From Kingella_B sp963529665 (GTDB lineage Bacteria; Pseudomonadota; Gammaproteobacteria; Burkholderiales; Neisseriaceae): DNA of 64,000 nt. Of this stretch, positions 1 through 7,361 are shown piece by piece. The position numbers and the translations under genes were made by a program. A model generated the notes under the pieces. It had not been told where the DNA came from and did no database searches. It worked only from the letters and a program-made list of their open reading frames with translations. The stretch lies in NCBI GenBank assembly GCA_963529665.1, contig CAUSAG010000004.1, forward strand, positions 47,089-111,088. Reading direction: 5' to 3'. Positions within the stretch are counted from its first letter, which is position 1, and each line of letters opens with the position of its first letter.

Positions 1-1145
1 AGGCTGCCTGAATGTTCGGATTCTGGCTCTTGCAAGCGGGCAACCAATTGGGCGTGCGCGGCGCTATGGGCAGCCTGAAACGCTTGTTGCTGCGCGGTGT
101 TGTGCGGCAAAACGTTTTGGCGCAGGTAGTCTTGGTGTAGGTCAAGCCAGCCGTTTTGGTAGGCGGTATCGGGCAGGGTAAGGGTTTGGATTTGGTGTTG
201 GATGCTGTGCAGCAGGTTGGGGGATTGGGGATTGTTTTCGTAGGATTCAATGTGTAGCTGGGCATCGGTTTCGCTGAGTGTGTTGAAAAAATCGCGCCCT
301 TGTTTGCCCAACGAAGCGAGCAGGGGATGACCCAGCGCGCCTAAATCAAGGAGTGCGGGCTGGGAGAGAATTTGCGTGGGCTCAATGATGTTGCCCCAAT
401 ATTCTTGGCTGGGGTTGAGCGCGAAAATGTGCACATCGCTGTGCTGGGCGAGCTGGGCGAGCAGGTGCAAATACATGGGCGCGAGCGTGGCGATGCCGAA
501 CACAAAATAACGCTGCGGCAGCCTGAAATTGGGCGCGGCAAGCGATTGCATCAGCGTGCGCCACAATTGAACGCGATGCGGTGCGCCTTGTTTGCCATCG
601 TCTAGATGTTGCCAAAGCTGGGCTTGCCAGATTTGCTGCTCTGCGCTGCGGCTGCGAGCCAGCTCGGGGATGAGTTTGCCCGCTGCCCATGCTTCTATCC
701 AGTCGGGGCGGTACACCAGATATTGGTCAAACACGTCGGCAAGCTGCCCTGCGAGCTGGTAGGCGGCGTAATCGCCATTGTTGAGATACGGCGCAAGAGC
801 TTGACGCGCGGCGGAAAAATCGGGCGATTGCGCGAACTCGGCGGATTGAAATAGCGCGAGCAGCCGCCAGCGCATCACTTCGGATGAAAACGGGCTGAGC
901 GCGGGGATATTGGGCATGGATTCGCGCATCAGCCGCCATGCAAGGCTGGCGGGCAGGCTGAAACGCAAATTGGCGGCGATGCCTGTTTCGCGGGCAAGGT
1001 ATTGGCTGATATAGCGGCGCATGCCTTGGCTTTGGATGATGATTTCTTCTGGGGCGAAAAAGTTGCCCAACGGGTTTTGGCGTTGGACGGCGGCGAGCAT
1101 GGCGGCGATGTCTTCTAGGCGGTTGGATTGGTAGAGATGGAGCAT
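1..1145 (-). CDS. recC: RecBCD exonuclease V gamma subunit, N-terminal part
   Basis: Reading the minus strand from the ATG at 1145 gives 381 open codons that run off the left edge, so only the N-terminal third is present. The product begins MLHLYQSNRLEDIAAM and contains the RecC hallmarks GMRRYISQYLA, FSLPASLAWRLMRE and YFVFGIATLAPMYLHLL. RecC is the Chi-recognising scaffold subunit of the RecBCD helicase-nuclease, which repairs double-strand breaks and processes incoming DNA in naturally competent Neisseriaceae. DUS copies within the gene are translated as FRLP and FQAA. The gene was identified from the raw frame because it has no stop inside the window. Confidence 0.88.
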   Translation of the reverse strand, partial: MLHLYQSNRLEDIAAMLAAVQRQNPLGNFFAPEEIIIQSQGMRRYISQYLARETGIAANLRFSLPASLAWRLMRESMPNIPALSPFSSEVMRWRLLALFQSAEFAQSPDFSAARQALAPYLNNGDYAAYQLAGQLADVFDQYLVYRPDWIEAWAAGKLIPELARSRSAEQQIWQAQLWQHLDDGKQGAPHRVQLWRTLMQSLAAPNFRLPQRYFVFGIATLAPMYLHLLAQLAQHSDVHIFALNPSQEYWGNIIEPTQILSQPALLDLGALGHPLLASLGKQGRDFFNTLSETDAQLHIESYENNPQSPNLLHSIQHQIQTLTLPDTAYQNGWLDLHQDYLRQNVLPHNTAQQQAFQAAHSAAHAQLVARLQEPESEHSGS

Positions 1146-1233
1146 GGCAAAATAGGGGAGATGGATTGGCAATGGGCAGGATTATATAGGGAATTATCTT
1201 GCTATGATGGCGGCGATTGATTGGCAACGGCAA

Positions 1234-1276
1234 AGGCAGCCTGAAAACGCATTGCGCTACGTTTTTCAGGCTGCCT
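1234..1276. terminator. Inverted DUS pair between recC and fumarase
   Basis: Two DUS copies in opposite orientation around a 17-base spacer can form a strong hairpin. It lies upstream of recC, so it may only be an uptake site here. Inverted DUS pairs are known to act as terminators in Neisseriaceae. Confidence 0.45.
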
Positions 1277-1340
1277 ATCTTGTAAACAAAAATATGACTG
1301 GGCGGATTATCCGCAGATGATTCGCTTAACCATGTTTTCT

Positions 1341-1398
1341 ATTTTCAGGCTGCCTTTGATGCTGATACCAATCACCGTAGCAAAGGCAGCCTGAAAAC
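1341..1398 (-). terminator. DUS-pair hairpin downstream of fumarase
   Basis: An inverted DUS pair sits 18 bases beyond the fumarase stop codon on the minus strand. Stem and position suit a factor-independent type terminator for the fumarase transcript. Confidence 0.55.
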
Positions 1399-1415
1399 CA
1401 TCTAGCATTTTCCGT

Positions 1416-2939
1416 TTACGCTTCCACAGGAATAATCCCAATCTTCGCTTGCCATTGTTTCGGCGCAATCGCGTGCACCGACTGCCCCTTGCTATCCACG
1501 GCAACGGTAACAGGCATATCTTTCACTTCAAATTCGTAAATCGCTTCCATGCCCAATTCGGGGAACGCCAACACTTTGGAAGAGCGAATCGCTTTCGCCA
1601 CCAAATATGCCGCCCCGCCCGTTGCCATCAGGTAAACGGCTTGGTTGTCGGCAATCGCTTTGCAGGTGTCTGCGCCGCGTTCCGATTTGCCAATCATGCC
1701 GAGCAAGCCTGTTTGTTCCAGCATTTGGCGGGTAAATTTATCCATACGGGTGGACGTGGTTGGGCCAGCAGGGCCAACGACTTCATCGCGCACAGGGTCA
1801 ACAGGGCCCACGTAGTAAATAATGCGGTTTTTGAAATCCACAGGCAGCGGCTCGCCTTTATTCAGCATATCAATCAAGCGTTTATGCGCGGCATCGCGTC
1901 CTGTTAAGATTTTGCCGTTCAGCAGCAACACATCGCCTGTTTTCCAAGTGGCGACTTCTTCTTTGGTAAGCGTGTCCACGTTTACACGCTTGCCGTTGTC
2001 GGGGCTGTATGTGATGTCGGGCCAATCTTCCAAGCTCGGCGCTTGCAAATGGGCAGGGCCGCTGCCGTCCAATTCAAATTCCACATGGCGGGTTGCCGCG
2101 CAGTTGGGAATCATGGCAACAGGTTTGCCCGCCGCGTGGGTGGGGTAATCCAAGATTTTTACGTCCAACACGGTGGTCAAGCCGCCCAAGCCTTGCGCCC
2201 CAATGCCCAGCGCGTTCACTTTTTCATAAATTTCCAAGCGAAGCTGCTCTACCGCGCTCAATTCCGCGCCCGATTTGGCTTTGTCTTGCAATTTGTGAAT
2301 ATCAATATGCCCCATCAGGCTTTCTTTTGCCATCAACATCGCTTTTTCAGGCGTGCCGCCGATGCCGATGCCCAAAATGCCGGGCGGACACCAGCCCGCG
2401 CCCATGGTCGGCACGGTTTTCAGCACCCAATCCACAATGCTGTCGGATGGGTTCAGCATGGCGAGTTTGGATTTATTTTCCGAACCGCCGCCTTTTGCCG
2501 CGCAAATCACTTCCACCTTGTCGCCCGCCACGATTTCGGTGTGCACCACCGCAGGCGTGTTGTCCTTGGTGTTGATGCGCTTGCCCGCAGGGTCTGCCAA
2601 CACCGATGCGCGCAACACGTTATCAGGATGCGTATAAGCGCGACGCACGCCTTCGTTCACCATCTCTTGAACGCTCATATCGGCATCCCATTGCACGTTC
2701 ATGCCAATTTTTAAAAACACGGTGGCGATGCCTGTGTCTTGGCAAATCGGGCGATGCCCTTCGGCGCACATACGGCTGTTGACCAAAATTTGCGTCATCG
2801 CATCTTTGGCGGCGGGGTTTTGCTCTTTTTGCAAGGCTTCGTTGAGCGCGTCGATAAAGTCTTTGGGATGGTAGTAGCTGATGAATTGGAACGCATCGGC
2901 GATGCTTTGGATAAAGTCTTCTTGTTTGATTGTAGTCAT
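1416..2939 (-). CDS. fumA: Class I (iron-sulfur) fumarate hydratase
   Basis: The 507-residue product is a class I, oxygen-sensitive [4Fe-4S] fumarase interconverting fumarate and malate. It spans the usual two-domain length, with the N-terminal domain bearing VNSRMCAEGHRPICQDTG and AAKGGGSENKSKLAML and the C-terminal beta domain with GPTTSTRMDKFTRQM. Cysteines near residues 57, 65 and beyond fit the cluster-binding set. The gene is transcribed divergently from the flavoprotein/iron-sulfur cluster starting at 3446, which suggests a joint role in reductive malate-fumarate-succinate flow. An FNR-like box lies 142 bases upstream of its start. The symbol fumA versus fumB cannot be decided from sequence. 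Confidence 0.93.
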   Translation of the reverse strand: MTTIKQEDFIQSIADAFQFISYYHPKDFIDALNEALQKEQNPAAKDAMTQILVNSRMCAEGHRPICQDTGIATVFLKIGMNVQWDADMSVQEMVNEGVRRAYTHPDNVLRASVLADPAGKRINTKDNTPAVVHTEIVAGDKVEVICAAKGGGSENKSKLAMLNPSDSIVDWVLKTVPTMGAGWCPPGILGIGIGGTPEKAMLMAKESLMGHIDIHKLQDKAKSGAELSAVEQLRLEIYEKVNALGIGAQGLGGLTTVLDVKILDYPTHAAGKPVAMIPNCAATRHVEFELDGSGPAHLQAPSLEDWPDITYSPDNGKRVNVDTLTKEEVATWKTGDVLLLNGKILTGRDAAHKRLIDMLNKGEPLPVDFKNRIIYYVGPVDPVRDEVVGPAGPTTSTRMDKFTRQMLEQTGLLGMIGKSERGADTCKAIADNQAVYLMATGGAAYLVAKAIRSSKVLAFPELGMEAIYEFEVKDMPVTVAVDSKGQSVHAIAPKQWQAKIGIIPVEA

Positions 2940-3445
2940 GGTTTGTGTCCTTATAAGACGATGAAAAAAACGGTGGCAGCCTGAAAATGTAGTGAACTAC
3001 ATGAACGGCTGGATAATTTAATTTTTATGTTGCCAAAGTACAGTTTTTCAGCAAGCTTGTCATGGGCAAAAAGGGGAAACTTGACCATTATCAAGAATGT
3101 ATCATTTCTTAAAAATCTAACAAAATTAAACAAATAGCAGCCTGAAAAAAATTTATCATTTAAAAATATTCAGATAAGTCAAGCAGATAGTTGGGAATGT
3201 TTACCATTCTTAATATAAAGTAAGAAATCTAGGGTATTTTTGCGCGATTGTTGCGAATAGGTCTATATAAAATAATTGTTTAATCAATGTTGTAAACAAA
3301 AATTTGCGTAACTAAACACAATAAAACATGAGTAAATTGCTCGGAAAATATTTGTATTTTTATTACGATGGATGATTACAACTTTGCTGGTAGAATTTCA
3401 TGTATTCAATTTAAAACCAACTTTATTAAACACAGGAATCCAACC
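2940..3445. other. AT-rich divergent promoter region
   Basis: This 506-base gap separates fumarase (minus) from the iron-sulfur gene (plus). It is clearly more AT-rich than its surroundings, holds one complete DUS in each half (near 2984 and 3139) and an FNR-like palindrome at 3081-3094. No credible ORF was seen; the possible upstream extension of the next gene to 3368 has no Shine-Dalgarno and is rejected. Confidence 0.6.
3081..3094. promoter_or_regulatory. FNR-type operator candidate
   Basis: TTGACCATTATCAA matches the FNR consensus TTGAT-N4-ATCAA with one mismatch. It lies in the divergent region between class I fumarase and the putative NADH:fumarate reductase set, where oxygen control would make sense. 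Which of the two promoters it serves is not clear: it is 142 bases from the fumarase ATG and 351 from the plus-strand ATG. Confidence 0.5.
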
Positions 3446-4072
3446 ATGAGCGAAGAACTCTACACCTTGGTGATTGACGGCAAAGAAATCCAAGCCCCTG
3501 CTAATTCATCCATTATTCAAGCACTTGCTCATACGGGCAAAGCGATTACGGCAAACGTGGGTTGCATGGGGCAGGGTGTGTGCGGCTCTTGCCGCTGCTT
3601 GGTGCGCAAAGAAGGCGAGCGCAAGGCGGAAACCAAATTGGGCTGCGAAACCAAAATTGAGCCAGGCATGCAAGTGAGCTTTATTGATTACTTCTTGCCC
3701 ACCCATGTTCATTACTACGACATGGATAAAGTGGGCGATGGCTGGAACTGGCTGGATGAAGTGGATGAAACTTTCCCCGAAGCCAAAAATTGCCGCCATT
3801 GCGGCGGTTGCGATGCGGCTTGCCCCAAAGGCTTGGAAGTGCAAAACGGCGTGGCGCAAGTGGTGTCGGGCGATTTTTCTACCGCGTCCAACACGTTTGA
3901 CGAATGCGTGATGTGCAATTTGTGCACGCTAGCTTGCCCCGAGCATATCCGCCCTAACCATTTGGGCTTGTTTGCCCGCCGCATGAAAATCGCGCGCACC
4001 TTGCGCCCTGTTGATTTGATGCGCCGTTTGCAAGAAATTGATAGCGGCAAGATTAGAGTAGAAATTGATTAA
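3446..4072 (+). CDS. Iron-sulfur electron-transfer protein, SdhB/FrdB-like, with three clusters
   Basis: The 208-residue protein has an N-terminal plant-type [2Fe-2S] domain (Cys40, Cys46, Cys49, Cys67) and a C-terminal part with two canonical CxxCxxCxxxCP motifs (Cys116-126 and Cys154-164), implying two [4Fe-4S] clusters. That differs from SdhB/FrdB, which carry 2Fe-2S, 4Fe-4S and 3Fe-4S centres. The ATG at 3446 is preceded by AGGAA and is preferred. It is followed after 16 bases by the flavoprotein gene and then by a NuoF-like gene, so it probably carries electrons between FMN and FAD. No signal peptide or membrane segment is visible, so it should be cytoplasmic. Confidence 0.8.
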   Translation: MSEELYTLVIDGKEIQAPANSSIIQALAHTGKAITANVGCMGQGVCGSCRCLVRKEGERKAETKLGCETKIEPGMQVSFIDYFLPTHVHYYDMDKVGDGWNWLDEVDETFPEAKNCRHCGGCDAACPKGLEVQNGVAQVVSGDFSTASNTFDECVMCNLCTLACPEHIRPNHLGLFARRMKIARTLRPVDLMRRLQEIDSGKIRVEID

Positions 4073-4076
4073 GAAA

Positions 4077-4089
4077 GGCAGCCTGAAAA
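4077..4089 (+). repeat. DNA uptake sequence overlapping a ribosome-binding site
   Basis: The 13-mer AGGCAGCCTGAAA, the recurring uptake sequence of this genome, fills the gap between the iron-sulfur gene and the flavoprotein ATG at 4089, adjoining the AAGAAAGG ribosome-binding purine run. More than one hundred complete copies occur by eye across the window, in both orientations. Confidence 0.9.
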
Positions 4090-5711
4090 TGACTCACACC
4101 GTAAAAGGCATTGATTACGAAACCGCGTTAGCCAACCTGCGCCGCGCCGAGCCGCAACTGAACGGCACGCTGCCCGAAAAAGACGTTTTGCTCAAAACCT
4201 TTCATCCCGATTATGCCCCCAGCGCGCACACCACATTGAGCGTGGGCGTGAACGCGGGCGATTCTTGTCATCCCGATTTAGCTCGCTTGCTCACCGCCCA
4301 TCCTTTGATTGAAGACTACGATTTGGCAGGCGCAGAAAGCATGCGCACCGATGTGTTGGTCATCGGCGGCGGGGGCGCGGGCGCAGCGGCGGCTTTAACC
4401 GCTGCGGCGGAGGGCGCAAGCGTGATTATGGCGAACAAGCTGCGCATCGGCGACAGCAACACCGTGATGGCGGAGGGCGGCATTCAGGCTGCCGTGGGCG
4501 ATGACGACAGCCTGCAACGCCATTATGAAGACACCATCAAAGGCGGCCACATGGCGGGCAAAAAAGAACTGGTCGCCCAAATGGTTACTGATGCGCCCTC
4601 GGCGATTCGCTGGTTGATTGGCTTGGGCATGGATTTTGACACCCAAGGCGGCGATAGAAACGGCAAACTGGTGCGCAAAAAAGCAGGCGGCACAACCGCG
4701 CAGCGCATCTTGTGCCACCGCGATTTCACCGGCTTGGAAATGATGAAAGTGCTGCGCGAGGCAGTGGAGCTGGAAACGCGCATCACCCAGCTCAACCGCC
4801 ATCCTGCCGTGGAATTGCTGTCGGATAACGAGGGCAACTGCGTGGGCGCGGTGTTGTATGACTTGGAAAAACGCCAACTGGTAACGATACACGCCAACGC
4901 GGTTATTTTGGCAACAGGCGGCTCGGGGCGTTTGCATTTGCAAGGCTTCGCCACATCCAATCACTACGGCGCAACGGCAGACGGCTTGGTGCTGGCGTAC
5001 CGCATCGGCGCGAAACTGCGCGATATGGACAGCTTCCAATACCACCCCACAGGCGTTGCCCACCCACCGCACATGGCAGGCGCGTTGATTTCCGAAGCCA
5101 CGCGCTCGGCAGGCACCAAGCTGGTAAACGGCTTGGGCGAGCGGTTTGTGGATGAATTGCAACCGCGCGATGTGGTGGCGGCGGCGATTTTGCGCGAAGT
5201 GCAAGAAGGGCGCGGCGTGGTGCGCGATGGGCAAGTGGGCGTATTTTTGGACACGCCCCGCATCATTGCCGAGCAGCCCGATATTATGAAACGCTTGGTA
5301 ACGCTGGGACACGTTGCCCACAAATGCGATGTGCATCCCGAAAGCGAGCCGCTCATCATCCACCCCACGCTGCACTACCAAAACGGTGGCATTGAAATCA
5401 ACGGTGATGGCGCAACCACGGTGAAAGGCTTGTATGCCGCAGGCGAAGTATCAGGCGGCATCCACGGGCGTAATCGCTTAATGGGCAACGCGCTGCTAGA
5501 CATCATCAGCTTTGGTCGCCGTGCAGGGCGCGCCGCCGCCCAAGCCCCACGCCGCAGCAATGTGCGCGGCGGCTTGGAACACGTGCACAACTTCCAACGC
5601 GCCTTGCAAAAAGCAGGCGTGAAAAGCGATGTGAAAGCCCCCGTGTTGTATCCCGATTACGGCACATTTGATTGGAAAGAACACGCAGGATTGGTGTGCG
5701 CGATTGATTGA
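4089..5711 (+). CDS. Fumarate reductase/succinate dehydrogenase-like flavoprotein
   Basis: The 540-residue protein has a Rossmann FAD motif (GGGGAGAA, 93-100), HPTG at 319-322, SEATRSAG with Arg339, PTLHYQNGGIE with His429 and GRNRLMGNALL with Arg463. These match the substrate-binding and proton-transfer residues of FrdA. The FAD-linking His of FrdA (SHTV) is Asn124 here (SNTV), so FAD is probably not covalently bound, as in L-aspartate oxidase. There is an extra N-terminal segment of about 85 residues and a short C-terminus. ATG 4089 is preferred over the TTG at 4065. With its neighbours it is inferred to reduce fumarate using NADH; no membrane-anchor genes follow. Confidence 0.8.
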   Translation: MTHTVKGIDYETALANLRRAEPQLNGTLPEKDVLLKTFHPDYAPSAHTTLSVGVNAGDSCHPDLARLLTAHPLIEDYDLAGAESMRTDVLVIGGGGAGAAAALTAAAEGASVIMANKLRIGDSNTVMAEGGIQAAVGDDDSLQRHYEDTIKGGHMAGKKELVAQMVTDAPSAIRWLIGLGMDFDTQGGDRNGKLVRKKAGGTTAQRILCHRDFTGLEMMKVLREAVELETRITQLNRHPAVELLSDNEGNCVGAVLYDLEKRQLVTIHANAVILATGGSGRLHLQGFATSNHYGATADGLVLAYRIGAKLRDMDSFQYHPTGVAHPPHMAGALISEATRSAGTKLVNGLGERFVDELQPRDVVAAAILREVQEGRGVVRDGQVGVFLDTPRIIAEQPDIMKRLVTLGHVAHKCDVHPESEPLIIHPTLHYQNGGIEINGDGATTVKGLYAAGEVSGGIHGRNRLMGNALLDIISFGRRAGRAAAQAPRRSNVRGGLEHVHNFQRALQKAGVKSDVKAPVLYPDYGTFDWKEHAGLVCAID

Positions 5712-5778
5712 TGGCACAGCGATGCAGTAAACATGTTTTCAGGCTGCCTTAGCCAATCCACTCTACGGAATCAAAATC

Positions 5779-7032
5779 ATGAAAAACGAACTGAACCAAG
5801 TATTACTCCACCCCAGCCGCTTAGTCGGCTCCGACTTAAACGCATGGCTCGCCGTGGGCGGCGGTGAGGGCTTGAACAACGCCTTAACCGCACCCGACAA
5901 CATCGCCAAAGTGCTGGAAGACGCAGGCTTATGCGGCATGGGCGGCGCAGGCTTCCCCACCCATCGCAAATGGACAGCAATGGCCGAATCGCCCAGCGAA
6001 ACAGGCGACCGCTATGTAGTCTGCAACGCCAACGAAGACGAACCGGGCACATTCAAAGACCGCTTCTTGCTGGAACACGCGCCGCATCAAGTGATTGAGG
6101 GCGCGTTGATTGCCGCTGTTTACACCCGTGCCAACAACATCATTCTCTACATCAACCCGCATCTAACCGAATCGCTCGCCGCCACGCGCGAAGCCATCGC
6201 CCAATGGCAAAAACACGCGCTGTTTCAACGCATTGAAGCGCATCTAGGCAAACCGCTCACCATCAAAGTAACCGAATCATCAGGACGCTACATCGGCGGC
6301 GAAGAAACCGCCGTGATTTCATGGCTCAACGGCGGCTTCCCATTCCCGCAATACAAACCACCGTTCCCATTCCAAAAAGGTGTGGCAGGCGAGCCGACCT
6401 TGCTCAATAACACCGAAACCTTGGCGCACGTTTCGCATATTTTGCGCAAAGGCGCGGAATGGTATCGCAGCTTGGGACGCGCCAACGGCGTAGGCACGAA
6501 GCTGTATTCGCTATCGGGCGACGTGTTAAACGAAGGCTTGTTTGAGCTGCCGATGGGCATCACCCTGCGCGAATTGATTGAAAACTACGGCGGCGGGATG
6601 CTAGAAGGTCGCACGTTTAAAGCCGTGTTTATGGGCGGGCCATCCAACAACATTCTCACCGCCAAAGATTTAGATGTGCCGCTGGACTTCGTTTCCGCCA
6701 AAGAACGCAATTCAGGCTTGGGCACAGGTGCGATGATTGTGGTTTCCGAGGGCACCAGCATCGTGCGCAAAACCGCCGATTACATCCAATTTTTCGCCAA
6801 CAATTCTTGCGGACAATGCCCGCCCTGCAAAGGCGGCACCTACCAGCTCGCCCGCTTGGTGGAGCGTGTGGACAATGGCACCAGCACCGAAGACGATTTG
6901 CACGCGCTGCAAAATCTGGTGAACATCATGCCGGGAGCGGGACGCTGCGGCTTGATTACCGGCGCGGCAACCGTGGTCGCCAGCTCCATGCGCACCTTCC
7001 CGATTGAATACGGCTTGCCCGATAACTCATAA
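5779..7032 (+). CDS. NuoF-like NADH dehydrogenase (FMN, [4Fe-4S]) subunit
   Basis: The 417-residue protein follows the NuoF/HoxF/FdhB plan: FMN-binding GMGGAGFPTHRKW near residue 53, the NADH-site CNANEDEPGTFKDR, YIGGEETAVI, an SLBB-type middle domain, and the N3-cluster ligands Cys344, Cys347, Cys350 (SCGQCPPC) and Cys390. No NuoE-like gene is adjacent; the [2Fe-2S] domain of the neighbour at 3446 could take its place. It is the third gene of a co-directional set with iron-sulfur and fumarate-reductase-like proteins, so it is inferred to be the NADH entry point rather than part of Complex I. The gap to the flavoprotein gene is 67 bases and contains one DUS. Confidence 0.8.
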   Translation: MKNELNQVLLHPSRLVGSDLNAWLAVGGGEGLNNALTAPDNIAKVLEDAGLCGMGGAGFPTHRKWTAMAESPSETGDRYVVCNANEDEPGTFKDRFLLEHAPHQVIEGALIAAVYTRANNIILYINPHLTESLAATREAIAQWQKHALFQRIEAHLGKPLTIKVTESSGRYIGGEETAVISWLNGGFPFPQYKPPFPFQKGVAGEPTLLNNTETLAHVSHILRKGAEWYRSLGRANGVGTKLYSLSGDVLNEGLFELPMGITLRELIENYGGGMLEGRTFKAVFMGGPSNNILTAKDLDVPLDFVSAKERNSGLGTGAMIVVSEGTSIVRKTADYIQFFANNSCGQCPPCKGGTYQLARLVERVDNGTSTEDDLHALQNLVNIMPGAGRCGLITGAATVVASSMRTFPIEYGLPDNS

Positions 7033-7361
7033 CCCGCCAGCCAAAGGCAGCCTGAAAACGGCGTTAAGTCTTTGCCCAGCGCGCATAACCGTTTTCAGGC
7101 TGCCGCAACAGGCATATCCCACACACTTTTCAGGCTGCCTTATTCCCCCAAGGCAGCCTGAAAATGCAAACAAAACGTTAATTTAAGTTATATCAAGGCA
7201 AGATAGGTTGTTTAAGAGTTAAATCATGTTTGTTAAAATAGCGTTTCGGGTTGCCTATTGAACGCGATAAACAACACGATGCGCCGCCAAGCCATTGGCA
7301 AAAAAAGCAGTCTGAAACACATCAACCCCTTTCTTTTAAACTCAATTGACGAGGTGAAACC
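7033..7361. other. Intergenic region with four DUS copies and a promoter-like segment
   Basis: This 329-base gap holds two pairs of DUS copies (7046-7105 and 7125-7163), which should form hairpins terminating the upstream operon. They are followed by an AT-rich stretch suited to a promoter for the dicarboxylate transporter. No ORF with a ribosome-binding site was seen. Confidence 0.55.
7183..7196. promoter_or_regulatory. Weak FNR-like site ahead of the dicarboxylate transporter
   Basis: TTAAG-TTAT-ATCAA has a perfect right half and a 3/5 left half of the FNR site. A -10-like TTAAAT at 7219-7224 would place the site near -41, the usual class II activator position. Weak by itself, but consistent with the context. 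Confidence 0.28.

Noticed and set aside
727..1233. 168-codon minus-strand frame over recC
   Set aside because: Out of frame with the clear RecC reading and rich in Arg/His/Pro, a typical shadow.
3368..3445. Upstream extension of the iron-sulfur protein start
   Set aside because: No ribosome-binding site at 3368, and the translated extension does not look like a ferredoxin N-terminus; AGGAA precedes the ATG at 3446.
5779..7032. Complex I nuoF
   Set aside because: No other nuo genes are near, and the neighbours are a fumarate-reductase-like protein and a three-cluster iron-sulfur protein, so it is better seen as part of a separate complex.
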